Part shown: positions 55,664 through 63,445 of the stretch, in pieces
Position numbering within the stretch: position 1 is the stretch's first letter
Layout: each line of letters begins with the position of its first letter
Assembly: GCF_016860545.1 (NCBI RefSeq)
Contig: NZ_BNEB01000003.1
Location: 124,001 to 188,000 of the forward strand
DNA: 64,000 bases
Direction of reading: 5' to 3'
Source of the DNA: Streptomyces asoensis
GTDB lineage: Bacteria > Actinomycetota > Actinomycetes > Streptomycetales > Streptomycetaceae
The notes under the pieces: model-generated
What the model was told of the DNA's origin: nothing
What the model saw: only the letters and a program-made list of their open reading frames with translations
Database searches by the model: none
Translations under genes and position numbers: made by a program

Positions 55664-57544
55664 GTGACGAACGCGCGTCGGCACCCTCGGAGCACCACCG
55701 CGGATTCCGTGCTCACGGAAGTCGCGGAAGCCGTCCGTCTCCAGGAGGGCCCGCCGGGAGTACGGTCCGTCCTTCGTGCCCTGCGTCGGCTGGAGCCGGC
55801 GTCCACCAAGGACCTCAGCCGCGCGACCGGACTGCCCGTCCCGATCGTGGCCGCGCTGGGCAACGAACTGCGCCGCCGGGGGTTCGTCACCGCGCAGCGT
55901 CCGTCCCGGCTGACCGAGGACGGTCGCGACCTGGTCGCCGAGCTCGGCATGGACCTCTCGCTCGACGCCACCTGCCGCACGTGCGACGGGCGCGAGCTCG
56001 TGATCCCGGACGTGCTGGACGAGGCGGTGCGCCGGCTGCGGGCGCTGATGGAGTCGGGTCCCGCCGTCGACATGGCGATCGACCAGTCGCACTGCACGGC
56101 CGAGACCAAGGTGCGCCGGGTGCTCGCGCTGCTCAGGGCGGGCGCGCTGCCGGGCGGTTCGCTGCTGCTGATCGGCGACGACGACCTGGTGTCCCTCGCC
56201 GTCGCCGTGGTGGGTGATGTGCTCGGCGGTCCGATCGTCGAGCGGGTGACCGTCGTGGACATCTCCCCGGAGATCCTCGACTACATCCAGAAGGTGTCGG
56301 CCGGTCTCGGCACCCGTGTGGAGACCGTGCGCCACGACCTGCGGCTGCCGCTGCCCGAGGCACTCCACCAGCAGCACGACGTGGCGATGACCGACCCGCC
56401 GTACACCCCCGAAGGCGCCCGCCTGTTCCTGTCGCGGGCCGTGGAGGGGCTGCGGCCCGGTCCCGCGCACAGCATCTTCTTCTCCTTCGGCGGCAAGAGC
56501 CCCGACGAGATGCTGGAGGTGCAGCGGGAGATCATCGGGCTCGGCCTGATCACCAACGGGTACATCCGCAACTTCAACGAGTACGAGGGCAGCGGCATCC
56601 TCGGGGGTGTCGGCTTCTTCCAGCACCTGCTCACCACCACCTCGACGGCCCCCTCCCAGGACGGCGAGTTCAGCGGCCCGCTCTACACCGGGGACAAGCG
56701 GACCCGGCAGCGCGAGTACACGTGCGTGGCGTGCGACGCGCGGCTGCGCGTCGGGCCCGGCGCGCGCTGGGCCTCGGTCGGCGCCCTGCGCGAGGAAGGC
56801 TGCCCGAACTGCGGCAAGGGCCCCTTCCGTCCGGGCCGCCTGGTCCCGGCGGAGGATCCGGCCCCCTCGGCCGAGCAGCCGGCCACCCCGGTCACGGCCG
56901 CTGGCGGCCCCGCCGATGCCGGCCCCCCTGTCACTCCCACCACGCCCGCCACCCCCGACGCTCCCGTCTCCGCGTCTCCCGGGGCCTCCGCCCCCGCGCC
57001 TTCCGTCGGGCGGGCCCACGGCTGGCGGGCGCCGAGCGAGGCCGAGCGGGCCGCGCTCGCCGAGCGGGCACGGCCGTACGTCACCCGTGGGGCCGACGAG
57101 CGCGACCTCCCGGCCATCGGGCGGTTCGAGGCCGAGATCGCCCGGGTCTCCTTCGGGGAGGACGCCATCGACGACCCGCAGCGGTGGGCGTCCCGGCTCG
57201 GGCGCGCCATGGAGAAGTCGAAGGAGGGCATGATCGTCGCCGACGCTCCGGGCGGGGAGCCCGTGGGCTGGTGCTGGGTGAGCATCAACCAGAACGCGAT
57301 GACCGGCGACCGTTACGCCAACTTCCGTTCCCTCGCGGTGTCCCCGGTGGACAACCGCGGTGACGTCGCCGAACTCCTCCTCACCGCGGGCCTGGAGTTC
57401 TGCCTGGCCAACGGCATCACCGAGGTCGTCGGCCGGGTCCACGTGGGCAACGTCCCGATGCGCACGGTGTACCGGAAGTTCGGGTTCGACCCCACGAGCC
57501 TGTCGATGAAGCTGTTCCTGCCCCAGGGGACCGACGGCCGATGA
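55664..57544 (+). CDS. BpsA-like branched-chain polyamine synthase fused to a GNAT domain
   Basis: A 626-residue protein from GTG at 55664 (GGAG 8 bases upstream; ATG at 55595 is the alternative). Residues 1-100 are a winged helix, then ATCRTCDGRELV. The aminopropyltransferase core has GDDDL (171-175), VTVVDISPEIL, DPPYT (244-248) and IRNFNEYEGSG (301-311). All match N4-bis(aminopropyl)spermidine synthase BpsA of thermophiles. A second zinc ribbon (C354/C357, C380/C383) and an Ala/Pro linker lead to a GNAT domain (about 475-626: NFRSLAVSPVDNRGDVAELL, VGRVHVGNVPMRTVYRKFGF). Expected to add aminopropyl groups to a polyamine, then acylate it. Confidence 0.85.
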   Translation: MTNARRHPRSTTADSVLTEVAEAVRLQEGPPGVRSVLRALRRLEPASTKDLSRATGLPVPIVAALGNELRRRGFVTAQRPSRLTEDGRDLVAELGMDLSLDATCRTCDGRELVIPDVLDEAVRRLRALMESGPAVDMAIDQSHCTAETKVRRVLALLRAGALPGGSLLLIGDDDLVSLAVAVVGDVLGGPIVERVTVVDISPEILDYIQKVSAGLGTRVETVRHDLRLPLPEALHQQHDVAMTDPPYTPEGARLFLSRAVEGLRPGPAHSIFFSFGGKSPDEMLEVQREIIGLGLITNGYIRNFNEYEGSGILGGVGFFQHLLTTTSTAPSQDGEFSGPLYTGDKRTRQREYTCVACDARLRVGPGARWASVGALREEGCPNCGKGPFRPGRLVPAEDPAPSAEQPATPVTAAGGPADAGPPVTPTTPATPDAPVSASPGASAPAPSVGRAHGWRAPSEAERAALAERARPYVTRGADERDLPAIGRFEAEIARVSFGEDAIDDPQRWASRLGRAMEKSKEGMIVADAPGGEPVGWCWVSINQNAMTGDRYANFRSLAVSPVDNRGDVAELLLTAGLEFCLANGITEVVGRVHVGNVPMRTVYRKFGFDPTSLSMKLFLPQGTDGR

Positions 57545-58695
57545 GCGTGGCGGACGGTTTCGATCCCGACGGCGTGAAGTGCGTCGTCTGGGACCTCGAC
57601 GGCACCCTGTGGGACGAGATCGCCGTCGAGTCGCCCACCGACGACCTGCCGGCGCCCCGCCCCGCGACGCTCGCCGCGATCGACGACCTGGCGGCCCGCG
57701 GTGTGCTCAGCAGCATCGCGAGCCGCAGCGCTCCCTCGGTGCTCGACCGGCTGGACGCCGTACCGGGGCTGCGGGCGCGTTTCCTCGCGCCGCAGGTGTC
57801 CTGGCAGGACAAGAGCGAGTCGCTGCGCAGGATCGCCGAAGAACTCGGCATCGCGGTGGAGGCCCTCGTCCTGGTCGACGACTCCCCCTACGAGCGCGCC
57901 GAGGTCGAGGCGCTCCTGCCCGGGGTGCGCACCCTGGACCCCGCGGACGTGCCCGCGCTGCTGGCCGCGTTCGAGGGGCGGGAGATCACCCCCGAGTCCC
58001 GCGCCCGCGTGGGCCGTTACCGCACGGAGGAGACCCGCAGGGCCGAGGGCGCGCGGTTCCGGGGCTCGCGTGAGGAGTTCCTGCGCTGGTGCGACATGCG
58101 GCTGACCGTCGGCGCGGCCACCGCCGACGAGCTCCCGCGCGCCCTGGAACTCGCCGCCCGCACCCACCGCCTGAACTCCTCCGGGCTCACCCCGGACCGG
58201 CTGCGCGAGCTGGCCGCGGCGGACGGACACGAGCTGTACACCGCCCGCATGACGGACCGTTTCGGCGACTACGGCATCATCGGCGCCGCCCTCGTCGACC
58301 GCGGCCCGGACACCCCCGGCGTGCGCGACGGCGCCGGGACGGCTTCCGCCACCTGGGCCGTCCCGCTGCTCGCGCTCTCCTGCCGGGTCGCGGGGCGGGG
58401 CGCGGCGGCCGCCTTCCTGTTCCGGCTGATGGAACGGGCCCGCGAGGCCGGCGCCGAGGAGTTCCGGGTGACGCTGCGCCCGACGGACGCCAACCTGGAG
58501 ATGCGCATCCTGCTCCGCCAGGCCGGCCTGCGCCGCACGGACGCCGCCGTGCCCGGCCCGGCCGACGCGTCCGGTGCCCCCGTCGCTCGGACGGCCCCCG
58601 CCGAGGCGGCGGTCCTGGGCCGGACACTCGGGGGCGATGTGCCCGGGCCGCCCGCCTGGCTGCACGTATCCGACCGAGAGGACACCGAAGCGTGA
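57541..58695 (+). CDS. FkbH-like HAD-IIIC phosphatase with GNAT domain
   Basis: A 384-residue protein. The HAD domain has VVWDLDGTLW (Asp18, Asp20), Ser/Arg in SSIASRSAPSVLD, and LVLVDDSPYERAEVEAL. The GNAT-like half has ARTHRLNSSGLTPDRLRELA, TDRFGDYGIIGAALV and TLRPTDANLEMRILLRQAGL. FkbH proteins dephosphorylate 1,3-bisphosphoglycerate and load glyceryl on a carrier protein, and the next gene is a carrier. ATGA overlap couples it to the BpsA-like gene. Confidence 0.88.
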   Translation: MSVADGFDPDGVKCVVWDLDGTLWDEIAVESPTDDLPAPRPATLAAIDDLAARGVLSSIASRSAPSVLDRLDAVPGLRARFLAPQVSWQDKSESLRRIAEELGIAVEALVLVDDSPYERAEVEALLPGVRTLDPADVPALLAAFEGREITPESRARVGRYRTEETRRAEGARFRGSREEFLRWCDMRLTVGAATADELPRALELAARTHRLNSSGLTPDRLRELAAADGHELYTARMTDRFGDYGIIGAALVDRGPDTPGVRDGAGTASATWAVPLLALSCRVAGRGAAAAFLFRLMERAREAGAEEFRVTLRPTDANLEMRILLRQAGLRRTDAAVPGPADASGAPVARTAPAEAAVLGRTLGGDVPGPPAWLHVSDREDTEA

Positions 58696-58964
58696 CGGAC
58701 ACCCGAGAGCGGGCCGCGGTGGAACGGGAGATCCGTTCGATGATCGCCGAGGCCGCCCGTCTGGACGACACCGTGGTCGCCGGACTGCCCGCCGACACCG
58801 ACCTGTTCGGACCGGAGATCGGACTGACCTCGCTGGCCGGGGTGACCCTGCTGGGCGGGATCGACCGGCGCTACGGCGTCGACGTGGCCGCGCTGGACCT
58901 CAGCCTGGACAGTCTCCAGTCCATCGCCACCCTGACGGACTTCGTGGCGGCGCACCTCCAGTAG
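58692..58964 (+). CDS. Free acyl carrier protein
   Basis: 90 residues from GTG (GTGA overlap with the FkbH-like gene). The phosphopantetheine site is Ser47 in PEIGLTSLAGVTLL; the helices VEREIRSMIAEAARLDD and SLDSLQSIATLTDFVAAHL flank it. It likely holds the acyl (glyceryl) unit made by the FkbH-like protein. Activation could come from the transferase at 52829-53629. Confidence 0.85.
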   Translation: MTDTRERAAVEREIRSMIAEAARLDDTVVAGLPADTDLFGPEIGLTSLAGVTLLGGIDRRYGVDVAALDLSLDSLQSIATLTDFVAAHLQ

Positions 58965-59110
58965 CACTAGCCACCCGGCTGTACGTCCGTCCTGTTCAAA
59001 AAGGGTGATCCGGCCGGACGCACCGTGACCCGCCCGGGGTGGCCGCGTTGAACGGGGAGTGCGGTGGCGACCCCTGCCGCCGTGCGAACCGATTCCCTAA
59101 GGAGAACGTG

Positions 59111-59407
59111 ATGTCTCGCATCGCGAAGGTGGCCGCTGTTGCCCTCGGCACCAGCGCCGTGGTGGTCAGCGGAGCCGGCCTGGCCATGGCGGACGCGGGT
59201 GCGCAGGGCGCGGCCGTGGGTTCGCCGGGTGTCCTGTCGGGCAACGTCGTCCAGGTTCCGGTCAACATCCCGGTCAACGTCTGCGGCAACACCATCAGCG
59301 TCATCGGCCTGCTGAACCCGGCCTTCGGCAACACCTGCGCCAACGTCAGCGACCACCACAAGGGTGGCGACAAGCACGGCGAGCACGGCGGCGGCTACGG
59401 CGGCTGA
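59111..59407 (+). CDS. Short chaplin
   Basis: 98 residues: signal peptide (MSRIAKVAAVALGTSAVVVS to LAMADA), then the chaplin core GVLSGNVVQVPVNIPVNVCG, NTISVIGLLNPAFGNTCAN with two Cys. Chaplins form amyloid-like films that let aerial hyphae leave water. The tail HHKGGDKHGEHGGGYGG is His/Gly-rich, an addition to the minimal form. AAGGAG lies upstream. Monocistronic. Confidence 0.92.
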   Translation: MSRIAKVAAVALGTSAVVVSGAGLAMADAGAQGAAVGSPGVLSGNVVQVPVNIPVNVCGNTISVIGLLNPAFGNTCANVSDHHKGGDKHGEHGGGYGG

Positions 59408-59465
59408 CCCCCGCCCGTACGTCCCGTACGTACACCCCGGTCGTACCCCGTGTACGGACCACCAG

Positions 59466-59498
59466 GAGAGCCCCGGCACCTCGAGCGCCGGGGCTCTC
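59466..59498. terminator. Bidirectional terminator between chaplin and melC2
   Basis: GAGAGCCCCGGC (59466-59477) pairs with GCCGGGGCTCTC (59487-59498), a perfect 12-bp stem between convergent genes. Confidence 0.85.
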
Positions 59499-59514
59499 CC
59501 CGTCCGTCACCGGT

Positions 59515-60381
59515 TCACGCGTACCGGTAGATCCGGGAGACGTCCTCGAGCTGGGCCGGGGTCACGTCCCACGGGGGGAGTTTCTCCTGCCGGGCGACGA
59601 CCCGGCGGTACTGGCGGTCGCGCGGGCCCGGCGCCGCGGCGGGCAGGTAGCGGTGCTCGCGGTGGCGGGTCTGCCAGCGCGTCCACAGCAGGTCGATGAA
59701 GGCGTGGTGCAGCCAGAACACCGGGTCGTTGACGGAGGCGCCGCCGAGCATGACCCCGCCCACCCACCGGTGCACCCGGTTGTGGTTGCGCCAGGCGGCG
59801 CTGCCCGAGCCGGTCCCCCAGCCCTCCAGCTTGTTGCGGAAGCCCCGGGTGGCCGTCGAGTCCCAGGGCGCAGTGTCGTAGACCGGGTCCTGGAGCGCCC
59901 CTTCCACGTCGCTCCCGGTGGGCAGGGCGATCGGGGCGGCGGCACGGCCGAGGTCGCGGGTGAGGAACTTCCCGTCGGTGACGTTCTCCCGGATGGTCCA
60001 CTGGCCGGTGGAGTAGGCGAACGGCCCCGTGGTCACCTGGTGGTCGGAGCGCCGTCCGTTTCCGCCGAGGAGGTCCTTGGTCCAGGGCGCCGCGGTCGTG
60101 GAGCGGTCGCGCGTCCAGTCCCAGTAGGGCACGGTCACCGAGGGGTCCACCCGGCGCAGCGCCCTTTCCAGGTCGAGCAGGAACCGGCGGTGCCAGGGCA
60201 GGAAGGAGGGCGCCATGTGGGCGGACCGCAGGCCTCCGTCGCCGTCGGAGACGTAGTGGTCGATGTGCATGCGGACGAACTCGTCGTACTCCCCCCTGCG
60301 TTTGATCTCCAGCAGCGCCTTCACGAAGCGCCGCCGCTCGGCGGCGGTGAGTGTGCTGACGTCCTTACGGGTGTAGGCCAT
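59515..60381 (-). CDS. melC2: Tyrosinase
   Basis: A 288-residue type 3 copper enzyme. CuA ligands are in RMHIDHYVSD, AHMAPSFLPWHRRFLLDLE; CuB ligands in AWRNHNRVHRWVGG and NDPVFWLHHAFIDLLWTRWQ. It oxidises tyrosine to dopaquinone for melanin. It has no signal peptide and is exported with the MelC1 chaperone. ATG at 60381 lies inside the 3' end of melC1 (17-base overlap), so the two are coupled. Confidence 0.95.
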   Translation of the reverse strand: MAYTRKDVSTLTAAERRRFVKALLEIKRRGEYDEFVRMHIDHYVSDGDGGLRSAHMAPSFLPWHRRFLLDLERALRRVDPSVTVPYWDWTRDRSTTAAPWTKDLLGGNGRRSDHQVTTGPFAYSTGQWTIRENVTDGKFLTRDLGRAAAPIALPTGSDVEGALQDPVYDTAPWDSTATRGFRNKLEGWGTGSGSAAWRNHNRVHRWVGGVMLGGASVNDPVFWLHHAFIDLLWTRWQTRHREHRYLPAAAPGPRDRQYRRVVARQEKLPPWDVTPAQLEDVSRIYRYA

Positions 60382-60847
60382 GGTGTCCCCCCATGTGCGT
60401 GTGCTGGTGCGGTTGGTCCGCCTCGCGCAGCCGTTCCCCGGGGCCGAGTTCGTCCACGGCGGCACGGGCCGCCTCCAGGGGGGTGGCGTACGAGCGGTAG
60501 TGGTCGACCATGCTGAGCCAGGTGCCGTCGGCGCGGCGCATGAGGTGCAGCGGCCGGCCGTCCACCGTGATGTCCCAGCGGGCGCCCGCCGCCGTCTGTC
60601 CCGTCGGGGCGAGGACCCCGTGGATGTGCCGTCCGCGGTAGGTCTCGTCGAAGGAGGAGTCCGCGGGGCCGCCGTCCGCCGGTCGGGTGGGCCGGGAGGC
60701 GGTGACGACGGGGACGGTCGCGAGGGCCGCGGTGGCGCCGAGCAGCCCGCGCAGCAGGTCCCGTCGCCGGGTGGCGCGCGCCGCGGCTCGTCTGCCGGCT
60801 CCCACCGGTACCGCGGTCACCGGTCCTGCGTCGATGTCGACGGCCAT
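60365..60847 (-). CDS. melC1: Tyrosinase copper chaperone/cofactor
   Basis: 160 residues with a twin-arginine signal (ATRRRDLLRGLLGATAALAT). YRGRHIHGVLAPTGQTAAGA and VDGRPLHLMRRADGTWLSMV, followed by VDHYRSYATPLEAARAAVDE, identify it as MelC1. It binds apo-MelC2, delivers copper and carries it through the Tat system. The His-rich C terminus (HQHTHMGGHHGLHP) fits copper binding. Confidence 0.93.
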   Translation of the reverse strand: MAVDIDAGPVTAVPVGAGRRAAARATRRRDLLRGLLGATAALATVPVVTASRPTRPADGGPADSSFDETYRGRHIHGVLAPTGQTAAGARWDITVDGRPLHLMRRADGTWLSMVDHYRSYATPLEAARAAVDELGPGERLREADQPHQHTHMGGHHGLHP

Positions 60848-60965
60848 GGTGTGCTCCTCGTCCGGTCTGCGTGGCGGGTGTCCGTGGTGGTAACCGTCCG
60901 ACGGCCCTCCGGGTCACCGCCCGGGGGCCGGACGGTCGGCGCGGGAAGCGGATCCGGGCATGGCG

Positions 60966-60995
60966 ACGGGCCCGGACGACGCCGTCCGGGCCCGT
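60966..60995 (-). terminator. Hairpin behind the 61027 secreted-protein gene
   Basis: ACGGGCCCGGACG (60966-60978) pairs with CGTCCGGGCCCGT (60983-60995), a perfect 13-bp stem 30 bases after the stop. Confidence 0.75.
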
Positions 60996-61026
60996 GGTCG
61001 TGGCGGTGGGGCCGCCGGTCGGCCGG

Positions 61027-61548
61027 TTAGAGACCCTGGCCCAGGCCGAGGTCCGCGCCGGGCACCGCCTGGAGCACCGGGGTGAGCACGCCCGCCGCGG
61101 GCAGCTGGAGGTCCGGCAGGCCGAAGCGGTCGGGGTTGGGCGCCGTCAGCGGGGCGTCCAGGGTGAGCCCCGGGCCGAGGGTGCGCACGTCGGAGGCGGG
61201 GGCGTCCAGTCCGAGGTGGTTGAAGTCGTTGCCGAGGATCTCCGGCAGGGGTGCGCGCAGCCCCACGCCGGGCAGCCCGGCGGCGACGGGCAGCTGCGGG
61301 ACGACGCGTTCGGGGAGCAGCCGGCCCTCGACGAAACGCGGTCCCTCGGGCGCGCCCGGCGTCGGCAGGGGGAGCTCGGCGCCGAGCCTGGGCAGTTCCA
61401 CGTTGAGGGACTTCTCGACTCCGTCCAGCGGGACGGGGACGGGCACCGTGCCGATCGCGGCGGCGGGGGTCACGGAGGCGGCGGCAGCGGCGGCGGCCGC
61501 GACACAGGTGACGACGGCGGCGAGGGTTCCTCGGGTGGTCGGCTTCAT
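61027..61548 (-). CDS. Secreted protein of unknown function
   Basis: 173 residues. The signal peptide (MKPTTRGTLAAVVTCVAAAA to TPAAA) is followed by a Pro/Leu-rich, low-charge mature part (LPRLGAELPLPTPGAPEGP, LPEILGNDFNHLGLDAPAS). No catalytic motif. Similar secreted proteins are common in Streptomyces aerial growth regions. CGAAAGG lies upstream of the ATG. Confidence 0.7.
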   Translation of the reverse strand: MKPTTRGTLAAVVTCVAAAAAAAASVTPAAAIGTVPVPVPLDGVEKSLNVELPRLGAELPLPTPGAPEGPRFVEGRLLPERVVPQLPVAAGLPGVGLRAPLPEILGNDFNHLGLDAPASDVRTLGPGLTLDAPLTAPNPDRFGLPDLQLPAAGVLTPVLQAVPGADLGLGQGL

Positions 61549-61683
61549 CTCGGGTACGGGACCTTTCGCAGGGATTCGGGGGCGTTGCGTCCGTACCGGG
61601 TAACGAGCCGGAAAACGGCATCAGTTCACAATTCCCCCGGGTGCCGCAATAGTGCTACGGCCGCCGGTACGACGGTCGGAAGG

Positions 61684-62280
61684 TCAGCTCGTCCAGAAGT
61701 CCCACCACCGGGTCAGGATCAGCATGCCGATCACCCCGATGTGCAGCAGCGGCGGCACCCAGGTGAACTCGGTGAGGAAAGTCCGTGCCCAGGCAGGCGC
61801 GGGCAGGAACGCGTGGCGTACGGCGAACGAGACGACGTACCAGAACATGAGGATCGTGGCGACCCAGGCCAGACAGCACCACAGGCACAGCGCGTTGATC
61901 CGGTACAGGGACTGGAACTGGAGCCAGGACACGAACACGACGCCGAAGAGGCAGCCCGCGGCGAAGGTCAGCCAGTACCAGCGGGGGAAGACGGCGCCGG
62001 CCAGCAGGCTCATGCCGACGCAGACGACGATCCCGTAGGCCACCAGGCCCAGCATCGGGTTGGGGAACCCGAACACCGAGGCCTGGTGGCTCGTCATGAC
62101 GCTGCCGCAGGAGACGACGGGGTTCAGGCTGCACCCGGGCGTGAAGCCGGGATCCTCCAGCAACTTGAACTTGTCGAGGGTGATGACCCAGGCGGCCAGC
62201 AGCCCGGCCGCACCGGTCAGGACGAGCAGCAGGGCGTACCCGCGGCCGCCGCCCGCCGGCGCCGGGTACGGCTCGCGCAT
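61684..62280 (-). CDS. Vitamin K epoxide reductase (VKOR) family membrane protein
   Basis: A 198-residue protein with four to five helices. The loop Cys pair is in GCSLNPVVSCGSVM and the active site is CLWCC in the segment NALCLWCCLAWVATILM. Bacterial VKOR reoxidises a DsbA-like partner using quinone to make disulfides in exported proteins. No thioredoxin-like partner is adjacent. ATG at 62280 shares a base with the DUF5949 stop, so the two form an operon. Confidence 0.85.
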   Translation of the reverse strand: MREPYPAPAGGGRGYALLLVLTGAAGLLAAWVITLDKFKLLEDPGFTPGCSLNPVVSCGSVMTSHQASVFGFPNPMLGLVAYGIVVCVGMSLLAGAVFPRWYWLTFAAGCLFGVVFVSWLQFQSLYRINALCLWCCLAWVATILMFWYVVSFAVRHAFLPAPAWARTFLTEFTWVPPLLHIGVIGMLILTRWWDFWTS

Positions 62281-62780
62281 CAGCCGCGCAGTCGGCGCGC
62301 GGGCAGGACGATGTGGGCCGCGGCCGTCAGGGTCTCGGGGGCACCCGCGAACGCGGCCAGCGCCTCGGGCGGGACGGGCCGGCCGGGCGTGGCCTCGGGC
62401 CAGGCGCGGGTGGTGAAGACGAGGTAGGCGTAGCCGCGCTGCTCGGCGGCAGTCAGCCACTCCGCGGGCGGCAGGCACTGGGCGTTCAGGCCCGGCATGT
62501 TGAGGACGGCGGCACCGGCCTCGACGAGCAGGCCGAACGGCAGGCTGGGCCGCTCGGTGCCGTCGACGACTTCGCCGCCGACGGACATGCCGTTGTCGGT
62601 GAGCAGGCGCGCGACGGCGGCTGCCGTCCCCTCCGGTCCTTCCTGGGTGTCGCCGAGGGAGTAGGCCAGCAGGTAGGGCATGTCACTGCCGTCGGGGGCC
62701 TCGCCGCTCCACGGCATCACGACGAGGGTGCCCAGGTCGGTCACGCGGAAGGGGCGGGTTGCGCTGGGGGTTGAGGTCAC
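62280..62780 (-). CDS. DUF5949 family protein
   Basis: 166 residues: RVTDLGTLVVMPWSGEAPDG, YLLAYSLGDTQEGPEGTAAA, RGYAYLVFTTRAWPEATPG. It matches a Streptomyces-specific family of unknown function from memory. First gene of the operon with VKOR. Confidence 0.72.
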   Translation of the reverse strand: MTSTPSATRPFRVTDLGTLVVMPWSGEAPDGSDMPYLLAYSLGDTQEGPEGTAAAVARLLTDNGMSVGGEVVDGTERPSLPFGLLVEAGAAVLNMPGLNAQCLPPAEWLTAAEQRGYAYLVFTTRAWPEATPGRPVPPEALAAFAGAPETLTAAAHIVLPARRLRG

Positions 62781-62900
62781 CGCGCGACCCTACCGGCGCG
62801 GCCGGGCGCCTTCCGGTGTGTTCTCACCCGACCGGATGACGTGGGCGGGTTGCTCCACACGAACGAGGGACGCGCCGCTCGACCCGCCTCGAACAGCGAC

Positions 62901-62932
62901 GGGGCCGGTCCCGTCGGTGACGGACCGGCCCC
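62901..62932 (-). terminator. Terminator behind the 62947 gene
   Basis: GGGGCCGGTCC (62901-62911) pairs with GGACCGGCCCC (62922-62932), a perfect 11-bp stem 15 bases after the stop. Confidence 0.82.
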
Positions 62933-62946
62933 GCGCGAGGCGCGTC

Positions 62947-63234
62947 TCAGCCGCGGAGCGGCAGCCCGCCGAGGAGGGAGCCGGGGGCATTCAGGGCGGC
63001 GGCCGCGCCGTTGACGGTGTTGAGGACGGAGTCCTTGTTCTCGGTGTCGAGGGCGTCCGACTGGTGCTGGAGCGGCATCGCGTCCCGCAGGTTGATCGGA
63101 CCCTTGGCGAGGGTGTCCACGGCGCCGTTGAGGCTGGTGGGCGTGAGGTCGGCGGGGGTCGCGAACGCGGGTGCGGCGGCACCGGCGAGGACCAGGGATC
63201 CGGCAACGACAGCGGCAGCCTTCAGGGACTTCAT
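62947..63234 (-). CDS. Small secreted protein
   Basis: 95 residues. Signal peptide MKSLKAAAVVAGSLVLAGAA to AFA, then a short mature part (INLRDAMPLQHQSDALDTEN, VLNTVNGAAAALNAPGSLLG). GAAAGGAA lies upstream. The layout resembles rodlin-neighbourhood secreted proteins, but no Cys or chaplin core is present, so only secretion is claimed. Confidence 0.68.
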   Translation of the reverse strand: MKSLKAAAVVAGSLVLAGAAAPAFATPADLTPTSLNGAVDTLAKGPINLRDAMPLQHQSDALDTENKDSVLNTVNGAAAALNAPGSLLGGLPLRG

Positions 63235-63399
63235 CGGGTTCCTTTCTTCGGCGACCCGCCGACCCGGCCCGGTACGGCGGCTCGGCCGTCCGCGTGTCGG
63301 GTCGTGCGGCGGCTCGGCGCGGCACGGGTCGCCAGGGACGTTCTGGGCGCCGTGCCTAACGAGCCCCGCCGGATGCGGAAACCGTGTGCGCAGAAATTT

Positions 63400-63429
63400 C
63401 CGCACCCCGGCGCAGCGGCCGGGGTGCGG
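63400..63429 (-). terminator. Terminator behind the 63446 gene
   Basis: CCGCACCCCGG (63400-63410) pairs with CCGGGGTGCGG (63419-63429), a perfect 11-bp stem 17 bases after the stop. Confidence 0.8.
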
Positions 63430-63445
63430 GGACACGGGGCGGGGC

